A stretch of 64,000 bases of DNA. Origin: an uncultured Sutterella sp. Its GTDB lineage: Bacteria > Pseudomonadota > Gammaproteobacteria > Burkholderiales > Burkholderiaceae_F. Below the pieces are notes generated by a model. That model was not told the DNA's origin. It was given only the letters and a program-made list of their open reading frames with translations, and did no database searches. Shown here in pieces: positions 17,561 to 27,349 of the stretch; within the stretch, counting starts at the first letter, position 1, and each line of letters opens with the position of its first letter. Both the position numbers and the translations under genes were made by a program. The stretch is from assembly GCA_905202595.1 (NCBI GenBank), contig CAJKSP010000002.1:1-64000 (forward strand), written 5' to 3'.

Positions 17561-20033
17561 TCAGAATAAATAACTCAAGCGGCCGGACATTAGCCACGTG
17601 TCTGCCATTTTGTTGCCGACAGTGCGTTCAAGGTCAAATTGAACTTTCAAGACATTCTTCCAAGCGAAAGAGCCTCCAACGCCAAAATTGCACCACGTGT
17701 CGAGGTCGCCCCAGACTTTTTTAAGTTCATCCTGAGGTGCAAGAAATTCGGCGTTTTGACCGCTCGTAAATTGGTGAAGAACATCGCCGCGTACATAAAA
17801 CTCGCCGAACATATTTGCGCCGTTCAGCTGTTTGCCAGTTCTCAAGCCTGCACGCCCAATGAGACTCGTGTCGCTGTCGGCTTGAATTTTGATGCCGCGC
17901 TGCACGCTGTAGTCGAAGCTGTCCAAATAGGTAGCCTGGATCTGCAACTGCGGTTCAAAGAAAATGCCTGTGGCTGAGTCGGTCAGCGTATGGCCGACTT
18001 CAGCGGAGATGGACGCATAGTTTTGTTCAAACTCTCCGGATGTGCCATAGACATTGCCAACGGCACTGATTTCGGAAGAAATGCGGCCCAGGCGACCGAC
18101 AATATCAAGATAGTTTGCTCCGACAGTCAGGGTGTCATACAAGGCAAATTCGTAACGCTTCATATTGCCTGAACCTCGAACATCAAGAAGGTCCGTATCG
18201 CCTTCGGTATAGCCAAACCAAGCGCCGGCAGCGTTAGTGTCGGTCAGTTGCCTTTCAATGCCGAGTGTGATTCCTGTGCGATCCCAGCGGTACTGATTGG
18301 CGGCGCCGGAGCTTCCGTGATTAACGCGGATCCAAAGGCCATGCAAAGGCGAGTCCGGCTGACGAATCGTTTCTGAGAGACGACGGTCGTGACGCTCCAT
18401 TTCGACAGCGGCGTTGTAGCTGGCCCAACCTGCGCCCGTTATGCCTTGCGTAGCTTCAGATTCATGGAGCGTTACCCGATAGATATACCAATTTTGGCCA
18501 TTTAAATAATCAGAGGGATTAACAATAAATGTTTTAGATCCATTTGGATCTTCAGCATGTTCGAGTGTAGTAGATCGCTCCCAATATTCGTTGGCTTCAA
18601 TATCTTCTTCAGTAATGGTTTTGCTGGCTATGTCGAGCTCATAATTCCAAAGCCCATCTCCTTCAAGATTTTCTTTAGAAGCAAATTTAATGTGAGAACC
18701 CTCTTTAACTAGTGCAAATGTGAGTGTATTCTCTGTGGAAATTGATTTTAGGAGATGGAGTTGATATGGTTCGAAATAATGTGTGGATTCAGTGTTGTTA
18801 ATGCCTGATCCGGATTCAATAAACAGCATATCGGAATTGGCTTTGTTTTCGGCATCCAGATCCATTCTGAAAATGCCGCCGCTTCCTTGGAGATTGCCGA
18901 TGATGACGTAATCATGCTTATATTCCGGATGCATTGCATAATCATATTCTCCATTATTCATTGCATCCCAGAGGCCGATTTCTTTCCAGGTATTCTGAAG
19001 ATTTTCGTCAAAAAGATTGATGATTCCGCCATTTAAAGTGACTTCCGAGATTCGTTTGGGAATAGCCCAGTATGGCGTATTGTTTTTATAGCGGACATAA
19101 GCTAGAGAAAGGTAAGACCATTGAGCGCCGTCTTCAAGGGTAATGTTGAACTTGTCTCCCGCGGAAGATCCATTGTCCCATGTGGAATTCTGCCAAGTTT
19201 TCTCATCGCCGAACCAGTAGGAATCGGTTCCGGATAGCGTTATGGAAATGGTGTTGGCAGCGTTATCGCCTGTACCTTCGCTATTCGGATCATCCATCAT
19301 GTCAAAGGAGCCGACAAGCTGATTTTGGGTAGAGAGAAAAGTCACTGAAGAGCCTTTCTTGGCGCTGATGAGATCGGGCTGACCGGCTAAAACCCAAAAA
19401 CGTGCCGTGCCGCCAGCTTGTCCGATCACTGCACTAGATTGACTGCTTAAGTAAAGCCCATTGGCGCCAATTGATGACAACTGTTCTTCATTGGAAAGGT
19501 TGTGACGAACTTCAACGGAAATATTTTTCCCTGTGATGTTCAACTGACCCTTTGAGGCGGCATATAAAGCATATGTCCCGACGTCACTTGAAAAGTTGGG
19601 ACTGATGGATTCGGCAGTTATGTTGAAGTCGAGATCGTTTGTTAAATTCAGCGTGCCGCCGTTCGTTGCTTGAATAGAGAACTGGCTATGTGAGATGAGC
19701 GGCTTTTGATTAATTTTAAGTGGAGAGTTGATGGTTTCATTATTTTGAGCGCCATCAACTGTTATTAAATTGAAACTAGGCTGGTGCTGGTGGGATGCAT
19801 CTATGCCATTTCCATTGATGTGAATCCATCCATTCTGATCGGGATCAGATAAAGAAACTCCTGTGCCGAAGGAGATGGCTGCACTGCTTTCTTGAATGGC
19901 GCCAATGCTAAATAAGGCGACAAGTACTGCATGCGGGAGATGTCTATGTTTTAAGAAATGGGTTGCAGTATGAGCTGCACGTGTGTGAAAGTGGGGGGGG
20001 GGGTATTAACGCCATATCTGAATCTGTTTTCAT
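17561..20033 (-). CDS. Phase-variable autotransporter, out of frame here
   Basis: The C-terminal part is a standard autotransporter beta-domain (about 270 residues, starting near GLWIRVNHGSSG and ending GRLSYLF). Before it lies a long Asn/Ser-rich passenger. Read upstream, the frame stays open to a run of 11 Cs (19993-20003 on the plus strand as Gs). It includes a hydrophobic signal segment AVLVALFSIGAIQESSAA. No ATG, GTG or TTG exists in that frame between the run and the signal segment. An ATG at 20033 (MKTDSDMALI) leads into the run but enters the wrong frame and hits TAG after about 29 codons. With 10 or 13 Cs it would join the frame and give about 823 residues. So the gene is complete but translationally off in this copy. 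Confidence 0.8.
19993..20003. repeat. Homopolymeric G11/C11 tract (contingency locus)
   Basis: Eleven consecutive Gs on the plus strand, the longest homopolymer I noticed in the window, placed between the start codon and signal peptide of the autotransporter. Slippage by one base changes the reading frame. Confidence 0.9.
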
Positions 20034-20351
20034 CGAAGTAATAGGAATATGGATGCCTTAAATATACTAAGCGAATTATTTATATATCTAGCGATTAAAT
20101 ATTATGGGCGATCTGATTAAAAGAAGAAAGCGGATTTTTAGCGTATTCGATATTCAATGATGAAATCAATAATCTTTTTCCTCAATTAGGTGATGTCAAC
20201 AGAAATTAATTCCTGGATGGACGACTGCGGTCGCCGAGGCGTAGCATCGAAGCGGCTCGAGGCCGGCAGCCCGGGAACATGCCCGCCGCCGCGCTCGAGC
20301 GCAGCAGAATCATGACGGCGCCTCGCGCGCCGCAGAGAGGGCCTGGAAGCC
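20034..20351. promoter_or_regulatory. Divergent promoter region, autotransporter / gltA
   Basis: 318 bp without a gene. 20034-20210 is AT-rich and should hold the autotransporter promoter. From about 20215 the sequence turns sharply GC-rich and leads into gltA. I see no certain -10/-35 pair and no direct repeat at the border. Confidence 0.4.
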
Positions 20352-21680
20352 ATGACGCAGAGCACATTCACCGACCGGCAGCCGGCGGGCGAACCCACCG
20401 AAGCCATCCTTACGCTTAACGACGGCCGCGCGCCGATCCGCCTTCCTGTGAAGCGCGGCGAAGCCGGCGCGCCTGCCGTGGACGTCTCGTCGCTCTACAA
20501 GGCCGAGCATCTCATGACGTACGATCCGGGCTTTCAGAGCACGGCGTCCTGCGCGAGCGCCGTGAGCTACGTCGACGGCGAGGCGGGGCTGCTCACCTAC
20601 CGCGGCTATCCGATCGAAGAGCTTGCCGAGAAGTGCGACTACCTCGGCGTCTGCCAGCTTCTGCTCAAGGGAGAGCTGCCGACGCCGGACGAGGACCGCG
20701 AATTCCGCAGCATGATCCGCCGCCACACGATGGTGCATCAGCAGGTGTCGCTGCTTCTGAACGGCTTTCGCCGCGACGCGCATCCGATGTCGATTCTCGT
20801 GGGGCTCGTCGGCGCGCTCGCTGCGTTCTATCCGCTGGATCCGGCGATGAGCGAAACGGAGCAGCACCGGCTCGCCGCCATGATGATGCTCGCGAAGATG
20901 CCGACGCTGGTGGCCATGAGCTACCGCTATTCCGTGGGCTGGCCGCTCTCCTACCCGGACAACAGCCTCTCCTATGCGGCGAACTTTCTGAAGATGATGT
21001 TCGGGCTGCCCGTCGAGCCCTATGCGCCGCATCCGGCCGCCGTGAAGGCGCTCGACAAGATTCTCATTCTGCATGCCGAGCACGAGCAGAATGCCTCGAC
21101 CACGACCGTGCGCCTCTGCGCGAGCGCGGGCGCCAATCCCTATCAGGCGGTGGCGGCGGGCATCGCCTGCCTCTCGGGGCCCCGGCACGGCGGCGCCAAC
21201 GAGCGCGCGCTTCAGATGCTCGAGGCGCTCGAGGCCGAGGGCGGCGAAGCGGCGCTGCCGGGCTTCATCCGGCGCGTCAAGAATCATGAGGTCCGCCTCA
21301 TGGGCTTCGGCCACCGCGTCTACCGCACGTACGATCCGAGAGCGAAGATCATGCGCGGGATCTGCCACGAGCTCCTTGATGCGCTCGGCCTGAAGGACGA
21401 TCCGACTTTCAAGCTGGCGCTCGCGCTCGAAAAGATCGCGCTCGAGGACGAGTACTTCGTCACCCGCTATCTCTATCCGAACGTCGACTTCTATTCGGGC
21501 ATCGTGCAGCGCGCGATCGGCATCCCGACGCCGCTCTTTACGGCGATCTTCGCCATGGCGAGAACGGCCGGCTGGTTCGCTCAGAAGAACGAGCTCCTCG
21601 AGTCGTCCGATCTGAAGCTCGCGCGCCCGCGCCAGGTCTACGTCGGCTCGCCCGTGCGGCATCTGCCTTCGCGCTGCTGA
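20352..21680 (+). CDS. gltA: Citrate synthase (type II)
   Basis: The 442-residue enzyme condenses acetyl-CoA and oxaloacetate to citrate. The catalytic set is visible: His in GPRHGGANE, His in MGFGHRVYR, and Asp in PNVDFYSGI. The length fits hexameric type II bacterial enzymes (about 430). GGAAG lies 6 nt before the ATG. In related bacteria gltA closes the mdh-sdhCDAB-gltA cluster. Here it is separated from mdh only by the autotransporter island, and the succinate dehydrogenase genes are absent. Confidence 0.96.
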   Translation: MTQSTFTDRQPAGEPTEAILTLNDGRAPIRLPVKRGEAGAPAVDVSSLYKAEHLMTYDPGFQSTASCASAVSYVDGEAGLLTYRGYPIEELAEKCDYLGVCQLLLKGELPTPDEDREFRSMIRRHTMVHQQVSLLLNGFRRDAHPMSILVGLVGALAAFYPLDPAMSETEQHRLAAMMMLAKMPTLVAMSYRYSVGWPLSYPDNSLSYAANFLKMMFGLPVEPYAPHPAAVKALDKILILHAEHEQNASTTTVRLCASAGANPYQAVAAGIACLSGPRHGGANERALQMLEALEAEGGEAALPGFIRRVKNHEVRLMGFGHRVYRTYDPRAKIMRGICHELLDALGLKDDPTFKLALALEKIALEDEYFVTRYLYPNVDFYSGIVQRAIGIPTPLFTAIFAMARTAGWFAQKNELLESSDLKLARPRQVYVGSPVRHLPSRC

Positions 21681-21746
21681 GGGCGGCCGGCCGGAAAGAA
21701 CATTTGTGAGCGCTTGTTCCGGCGCCGCTTCAGACGGACGCTTCCC

Positions 21747-21754
21747 GCTAAGAT
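21747..21754 (+). promoter_or_regulatory. -10 element of nitroreductase gene
   Basis: GCTAAGAT lies 110 nt upstream of the ATG at 21864. No clear -35. Confidence 0.4.
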
Positions 21755-21863
21755 CATGAAATAGAGCAGGCGGCCGCAGCCTGCGCCGCTCCGTCTTCGC
21801 AGCTGAAGCGGAGCGAGCGGCGCACGCCGGCGTCCGCGCATTTGTTTTTAGAGGACTTCCGAC

Positions 21864-22511
21864 ATGATCGAACCGAGCGAAGCCGTCCGCCTCATGCAGA
21901 CGCGCTACACCACGAAGCACTACAGCGGCGAGAAGCTGCCGCGCGAAAAAGTCGAAGCGCTGCTTGAAGTGCTTCGCCTCTCGCCCTCGTCGGTGAATTC
22001 GCAGCCCTGGCACTTCTTCGTCGCGTCGAGCGACGCCGCGCGGGAGCGCCTTGCCGCCGCCTTTGCCGACTTCAACCGCGAGCGCGTGACGCTTGCGAGC
22101 GACCTCATCGTCTTTGCCGTGCGCGAAAAGCTCGACGACGCCTTCCTGAAGACGCTCCTCGCGCAGGAAGTGGCTGACGGCCGCTTCACGCCGGAGACGG
22201 CGGACGATTCGAGCCGCCGCCATTTCGTGGCGCTCAATCACCGCACGCCCGAGTCGGGCCTCGCCTGGGAAAGCCGTCAGGCCTACATTGCGCTTGGCTG
22301 CCTCCTCGTCGCCGCAGAGGCCATGGGCGTCGACAGCACCTGCCTCGAGGGGGCGGACTTCGACGAGCTCGACCGGCTCCTCGGCCTTCGCGAGAAGGGA
22401 CTGCGCTCAATCGTCGCCGTGAGCCTCGGCGTGCGCCGTCCGGACGACAGCAACGCCGTCCGTCCGAAGTCCCGCCTGCCGCGCGAAGCGGTCGTGACGA
22501 CGGTGGAGTGA
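21864..22511 (+). CDS. Nitroreductase-family flavoprotein (NfsB-like)
   Basis: The 215-residue member of the FMN-dependent nitroreductase family has an N-terminal FMN-binding Arg segment MQTRYTTKHYSG and the motif LRLSPSSVNSQPWHFFV typical of NfsB/dihydropteridine reductase-like enzymes. The C-terminal VSLGVRRPDD segment is also typical. It would use NAD(P)H to reduce nitroaromatics or quinones in the cytosol; the natural substrate is unknown. AGAGGA lies about 9 nt before the ATG. Confidence 0.88.
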   Translation: MIEPSEAVRLMQTRYTTKHYSGEKLPREKVEALLEVLRLSPSSVNSQPWHFFVASSDAARERLAAAFADFNRERVTLASDLIVFAVREKLDDAFLKTLLAQEVADGRFTPETADDSSRRHFVALNHRTPESGLAWESRQAYIALGCLLVAAEAMGVDSTCLEGADFDELDRLLGLREKGLRSIVAVSLGVRRPDDSNAVRPKSRLPREAVVTTVE

Positions 22512-22542
22512 CGACGGAGCCGGCGGCAGCCCTCCGGCCTTC

Positions 22543-22550
22543 GCTACACT
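22543..22550 (+). promoter_or_regulatory. -10 element of repeat-protein gene
   Basis: GCTACACT lies 52 nt before the ATG at 22602. Confidence 0.45.
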
Positions 22551-22601
22551 ACGGAGCCGCTCCGGCGGCTCCTGCTTTTCCTTTTTTTCCTTCGCTGAGC
22601 C

Positions 22602-23639
22602 ATGAAGACTTTCTCCAAGCGCATTGCCTCACTGCAGCCGGCTGCGCCGGCGCTTGCCGCCGCGCTTTCCGCGCTGCTGCTTTCGGCGCCGCTCTCGGCG
22701 GCGGACGCGCCCTCTCCGGAGGCGGCGGCCGAAGAGGCTCAGCGCGTGCTCGAGGACGACAGCTTCTTTCGCGAATGGGGGCAGGAAGGCCGCATCAAGG
22801 ACGGCAAAGATGCCGCTCAGGCCCTCGATCTCGCCGACAAGGCGCTCGCGCGCGTCAAGGCGGCTGAGAAGAACATGCGCCGCTACTGCCTCTCGAAGTT
22901 TCTCGTCAATGCCTGCATTCGCGATGCGCGAGAAAAGTCGATTGACCGCGAGCGCGAAATCCGCCGCGTGATCGTTGCGGCCCAGGAAGTCGAGCGCATG
23001 GAGCGCACGCGCGAGATTACGGAAAAGCGCGAGGCTCAGGCGAACGAGCCGCCGAAGGCGCCCCTGCAGATCAAGCCGCGGCAGGTGAAGACCGACCGGT
23101 CTGAGCCGATCAATGTGGCGCCGAAGACGCCGAGAGCGCCTTCGGAGCCTGTGAACGTTGCTCCGAAGACGCCCCGCGAGCCCTCGGCGCCTGTCAATTG
23201 GAAGGCCAAGGAAGCGAAGGAGCCTTCGCCGCCGGTCGACTGGAAGGCCAAGGAAGTGAAGGCGCCGTCTGCGCCGACGAACTGGGAGGCAAAGTCGCCG
23301 AAGGCGCCTTCAGAGCCTGCAGGCTTGAAGCCCAAGACGCCCGGCGGGCCTGCCGAGCCGCAGAAGCTGCCTGGCGCGGAGAATGCGGCCGATGCCGCCC
23401 TCTCGCCTGAAGAGGCCCGCGCCGCCCAGGAGGCGGCCAATGAGGCGTACTACGCCGAGAAGCAGCGCGCTTACGAAGAGCGCGAGCGCGAGCGCGACGA
23501 GCGCGCCGCCAAGCGCAAGAAGGAGCGCGAGGAAAAGCAGGCGAATTTTGAAAAGAGCCTCAAGGAGCGCGGCGAAGCGCAGAAGCGCTATGAAGAGCGG
23601 CAGCAGAACCGCGACTCCGGCTTGTCGAAGTACTTTTAA
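22602..23639 (+). CDS. Secreted protein with Pro-rich 14-residue repeats
   Basis: The 345-residue protein has a signal peptide (about 1-34, ending PLSAADA). A charged helical region (about 40-150) contains two Cys in YCLSKFLVNACIRDARE, which resembles a conserved betaproteobacterial protein of unknown role. Residues about 163-260 hold some seven 14-residue repeats of the type APSEPVNVAPKTPR / EPSPPVDWKAKEVK. A highly charged Arg/Glu/Lys coiled-coil tail follows (about 275-345). Likely periplasmic; the repeats may form an extended Pro-rich spacer. Function unknown. Confidence 0.75.
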   Translation: MKTFSKRIASLQPAAPALAAALSALLLSAPLSAADAPSPEAAAEEAQRVLEDDSFFREWGQEGRIKDGKDAAQALDLADKALARVKAAEKNMRRYCLSKFLVNACIRDAREKSIDREREIRRVIVAAQEVERMERTREITEKREAQANEPPKAPLQIKPRQVKTDRSEPINVAPKTPRAPSEPVNVAPKTPREPSAPVNWKAKEAKEPSPPVDWKAKEVKAPSAPTNWEAKSPKAPSEPAGLKPKTPGGPAEPQKLPGAENAADAALSPEEARAAQEAANEAYYAEKQRAYEERERERDERAAKRKKEREEKQANFEKSLKERGEAQKRYEERQQNRDSGLSKYF

Positions 23640-23764
23640 GCCGCCGCACGCGCGGCGGCAGTCTGAGTCTGCCGCGCATCCGATCTTTCCGTTCCCATTC
23701 TGCGTTTCCGCGCCGGCCCGCCCCGTCTGCCGGCGCGCCGCTTTTTCAAGGAGGCCGAGCTTTC

Positions 23765-25861
23765 ATGGCGCAAGAGGCTCCACAGCTCGTTCGCGACCCG
23801 CTTCTTTTTGACGACTCGATTCCGCTCGTCGAGCGCGTGCGCCGCGCTTTCGGCGAATCCGGCGCGATTGCGCGCTCGAATGCGCACTTCCGGCGGCGCG
23901 ACGGCCAGACGGCCTTCGCTGAAGCCGTTGCGCAGGCGCTCGAGTCGAAGGGCACGCTGGTGGCGGAAGCGGGCACCGGCACGGGCAAGACCTTCGCCTA
24001 CCTCACGCCCGCTCTCCTTTCCGGCGCGACCGTCATCATCTCGACGGCCGGCAAGCCGCTGCAGGACCAGCTTTTCGAGAAGGACATTCCGCAGCTCTCC
24101 CGCGCGCTCGGCGTGCATGTGCCGACGGCCGTCCTCAAGGGGCGCGCCAACTACATCTGCCTCTACCGCCTCGAGCAGACGGAGACCGAGGGGTGGCTGC
24201 CTGAAAAGGACAGCTTTGAGAAGCTGCGCCGCATACGGCGCTTTGCCGATTCGTCGGCGACGGGCGACCGCGCCGAGCTCTCCGGCATCCCGGAGGACGA
24301 TCCGCTCTGGCCGATGGTGACGAGCACGCGCGAGAGCTGCCTCGGCAGCGAGCGCTGCCCGTACTGGCAGCAGTGCTTCGTGCGCGCGGCGCGCGAAAAG
24401 GCGCTCGCGAGCCAGATCGTCGTCGTCAACCATCACCTGTACCTGAGCTCGCTCGCAGTGAAGGCCAGTGCGGGCACGGCAATCGAAGGGCTGCTGCCGG
24501 CGGCCTCCCTCACTGTGATCGACGAAGCGCATCAGCTGCCGGCGATCGCTTCGGACTTCTTCGGCACGAGCTTTTCAACCTATCAGCTCGACGACATCGC
24601 GTCCGAGGCCCGCGCGATCGGCATGAGCCGCGTGCGCGACGGCGCGAAGTGGGACGAGCTCTACACGGCTGTTCAGAAGACGGCCTACGACCTCAATCTG
24701 GCGCTGCGCGGCCTCGGACTGACAGAAGGCGAGCGCCGTGCCGTCGGCACGATCGAACGCTTCGGCGACATCGGTCCGGCGCTTGCCGCCGCCGTGAACG
24801 CCTTCAGGCTTCTCGTGCAGGCGCTGCAGGCCAACAAGGACCGCGACGACGAGCTCGACGCGCTGCGCGAATATGCCGAAGAGGTGGCTGACGAAGTGGC
24901 CGCCTGGGCGCCCGTTGCGGCGGAATTCGCCAAGCGCGCTGAAGCGGGCGAGCCGCCGCCGGAAGATCCCCATGGATTCGTGCGCTGGGTGTCGATTCTG
25001 AAGCTCGGCGTGCGCTTCTGCCGCACGCCGCTCTCCTTTGCCGACGACTTCCGCAAGATGCGCGAAGCCGAAGGCGGCGCCTGGGTCTTTACGTCGGCGA
25101 CGCTCTCGGCAGGCGGCAAGTTCTCGCACTTCTTCGCCGAAATCGGCCTCTCGGAAAGCGAAGCGAAGGCGTTTTCGTGGCCGAGCCCCTTCAACTACTG
25201 GGAGCAGGGGTGCTTCTATCTGCCGCAGCTGCCGGCGCCCTCAGGCAACGCCGCCGAGCATGCCGAGCGCGTGGTCGAAGCGGCCTGGCCGCTCGTCAAC
25301 GCCGCGGGCGGCCGCACGTTCTTTCTCTGCACGTCGCTTGCGGCCGTGGCAAGCGCTGCGGCGGCGCTGCGCGAGCGGCTCGATGCGAACGGGCTCTCCT
25401 ATCCGCTGCTCGTGCAGGGCGACATGCCGAAAGCGGCGCTCATTGAAGAGTTCCGCCGGCTCGGCAACGCCATTCTCGTGGGCTCGATGAGCTTCTGGGA
25501 AGGCGTCGACGTGCGGGGCGACGCGCTGTCGCTCGTCGTGATCGACAAGCTCCCTTTCAGTCCGCCTGACGATCCGGTGGCGGCGGCGCGCTGCAATGCG
25601 ATTCGGGAGCGGGGCGGCAATCCCTTCATGGCCTATACGCTTCCGGAAGCGATCATTTCGCTCAAGCAGGGCGCAGGCCGCCTCATCCGCTCGGAGACGG
25701 ACCGCGGCGTCTTCATGCTCTGCGACTCCCGAGCGGTGGAAAAGCGCTACGGGCCCCTCGTGCTGAAGAGCCTGCCGGACTTCTTCCGCACGAGGCGCAT
25801 CGAAAAGGCCCTGCAGTTCTTTTCCAATCCCGAGGCGTACCTCGAGGGGCTTTACCGCTGA
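23765..25861 (+). CDS. DinG/YoaA-family ATP-dependent DNA helicase
   Basis: The 698-residue superfamily 2 helicase of the XPD/DinG type has Walker A AGTGTGKTF (about 70) and DEAH motif IDEAHQLPA (about 250). Four Cys likely hold a 4Fe-4S cluster (NYICLYRL, then SCLGSERCPYWQQCF at about 120-205). The C-terminal motif is QGAGRLIRSETDRGVF. Such enzymes unwind 5'-tailed DNA, R-loops or damaged forks. AAGGAGG lies 10 nt before the ATG. It resembles YoaA more than LexA-regulated DinG in size, but I cannot separate them by eye. Confidence 0.87.
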   Translation: MAQEAPQLVRDPLLFDDSIPLVERVRRAFGESGAIARSNAHFRRRDGQTAFAEAVAQALESKGTLVAEAGTGTGKTFAYLTPALLSGATVIISTAGKPLQDQLFEKDIPQLSRALGVHVPTAVLKGRANYICLYRLEQTETEGWLPEKDSFEKLRRIRRFADSSATGDRAELSGIPEDDPLWPMVTSTRESCLGSERCPYWQQCFVRAAREKALASQIVVVNHHLYLSSLAVKASAGTAIEGLLPAASLTVIDEAHQLPAIASDFFGTSFSTYQLDDIASEARAIGMSRVRDGAKWDELYTAVQKTAYDLNLALRGLGLTEGERRAVGTIERFGDIGPALAAAVNAFRLLVQALQANKDRDDELDALREYAEEVADEVAAWAPVAAEFAKRAEAGEPPPEDPHGFVRWVSILKLGVRFCRTPLSFADDFRKMREAEGGAWVFTSATLSAGGKFSHFFAEIGLSESEAKAFSWPSPFNYWEQGCFYLPQLPAPSGNAAEHAERVVEAAWPLVNAAGGRTFFLCTSLAAVASAAAALRERLDANGLSYPLLVQGDMPKAALIEEFRRLGNAILVGSMSFWEGVDVRGDALSLVVIDKLPFSPPDDPVAAARCNAIRERGGNPFMAYTLPEAIISLKQGAGRLIRSETDRGVFMLCDSRAVEKRYGPLVLKSLPDFFRTRRIEKALQFFSNPEAYLEGLYR

Positions 25862-25864
25862 GAA

Positions 25865-27349
25865 TCAGCGGCGCCGCAGCACGCCCACGCATTCGATGTG
25901 GCAGGCGCCCGGAAACATGTCGACTGGCTGCACGCGCTCGAGCGCGAAGCCGAGTGCTTCGAGGCGCGCCGCATCCCGCGCAAAGGCTTCGGGTCCGCAG
26001 GCGACGTAGGCGGCGGCTTCGATCGGGAGCGCTGCGAGCGCTTCAAGCGCCGCTTCGCCGAGGCCCTTGAAGGCCGGGTCGAGGATCGCCTTGGTCGGCA
26101 GCGGCCAGGACTGCGGCCGCTCGCCGCCGAAGGCCTCTTCAAGGGCCGCGTGCGCGTCGGGCGCTGCCGCCTCGCCGCGGCTCAGCGCGAGGAGCGCCGG
26201 CAGCGCCGCTTCAGCGGGCGAGGCGGCAAAGAAAGCGTTGCGAATGCCGTTTCGCGCGGCATTTCGCCGGGCGCAGGCGACCGCCTGCGGCACGGATTCA
26301 ATGCCGATCGCCGCCGCGGCATGCCGGGCGCCCAAAAGCGTCATGGTGCCGACGCCGCAGCAGAGGTCGAGGAGCACGTCGCCGGGGCCGAGATCAATCG
26401 CGTCGAGCGCCGTCCGGTAGAGGACGGGCGTCTGCACGGCGTTCACCTGCAGGAACGCGTCCGGGGACACTTCAAAGACGAGGCTGCCGATCCAGGCGTC
26501 GATCGCAGGCTTCCCGGCAAGAAGCTGCATGGCGCCGGGCGCAAAGGAGAGGACGGCATTGCCCGGCTCGGGGTGAATATTGAGGGCGAGGCTCGCGAGG
26601 CCGAGGGGCGCCGCCGCGCGCCGGATGGCCTCTTTTACGGCGGCTTCCGGCGCCTCGCGAAGCACGAAGCAGGCGAGGCGCTCGCCCGGCCCGCCGTCTT
26701 CGGTTGTGCCCTCGCGCAGCAGCAGCGCGCGAAGGCTCCCCTGCTGCGAGGCCTCGTCGTAGGGCGTCAGCATGCCGCTCGCGAGAAGCGATTCGGCCGC
26801 GCGGACGGTGTCGGCCATCCAGGCCGGCGCGAGCGGGCAGTCTTCGACGGGAACGACCTCATGGCTTCGGGTGCGGAAGAAGCCGAGGCGGCTGCTGCCG
26901 TCTTGGGCGGGATAGAGAACGGCCTTGTTGCGAAAGCGCGTGCGGCGCTCGGCCGGCTGTCCGATCGGCTCGCAGAGAAGGCCGGGCCGCAGAAGGCCGC
27001 GGCGCTCGAGCGCCTCTTCAAGGAGCGTCTTGGCCTTGAGGCGAAGTTCGGCTTCATAGGCGAGGCCCGCAAAGGGACAGCCGCCGCAGATGCCGGCGAG
27101 CGCGCACCGCGTCGAGTCGGCGTAAGGCGAGGGCGACGCTTCTTCAAAGCTTTCTGCGAGTCCCTGGCGTCCGCCGGGAAGGGGCTTGCGGTAGCGAAGC
27201 GCGCCTCGGGCGCCCGGAAGCGCGCCGGGCACGACGACGGCGAGGCCGTCGATCACGGCGATGCCGGCGCCCGAGGGCGCCAGGCGCTCGATGAGCGCAT
27301 CGGAGACGAAGAGGACGGGGCGTTCAGAAGAGGAAGAGGGCTTCGGCAT
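25865..27349 (-). CDS. rlmD: RlmD-type rRNA (uracil-5-)-methyltransferase
   Basis: The 494-residue protein has an N-terminal TRAM-like domain and four Cys fitting an Fe-S cluster (CALAGICGGCPFAG near 86-97, and VEDCPLAP near 170). A SAM-binding domain carries LDLCCGVGTMTLLGA (about 325). The catalytic region reads AYVACGPEAFARDA, corresponding to the family YVSCNPxTLARD nucleophile motif, and DPAFKGLG where most members have DPPRxGL. RlmD makes m5U1939 in 23S rRNA. The deviations make exact specificity less sure. It converges with the helicase gene (3-nt gap). Confidence 0.8.
   Translation of the reverse strand: MPKPSSSSERPVLFVSDALIERLAPSGAGIAVIDGLAVVVPGALPGARGALRYRKPLPGGRQGLAESFEEASPSPYADSTRCALAGICGGCPFAGLAYEAELRLKAKTLLEEALERRGLLRPGLLCEPIGQPAERRTRFRNKAVLYPAQDGSSRLGFFRTRSHEVVPVEDCPLAPAWMADTVRAAESLLASGMLTPYDEASQQGSLRALLLREGTTEDGGPGERLACFVLREAPEAAVKEAIRRAAAPLGLASLALNIHPEPGNAVLSFAPGAMQLLAGKPAIDAWIGSLVFEVSPDAFLQVNAVQTPVLYRTALDAIDLGPGDVLLDLCCGVGTMTLLGARHAAAAIGIESVPQAVACARRNAARNGIRNAFFAASPAEAALPALLALSRGEAAAPDAHAALEEAFGGERPQSWPLPTKAILDPAFKGLGEAALEALAALPIEAAAYVACGPEAFARDAARLEALGFALERVQPVDMFPGACHIECVGVLRRR

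Noticed and set aside
20310..22241. 643-codon minus-strand frame over gltA and nitroreductase genes
   Set aside because: Crosses two well-supported genes; no motif.
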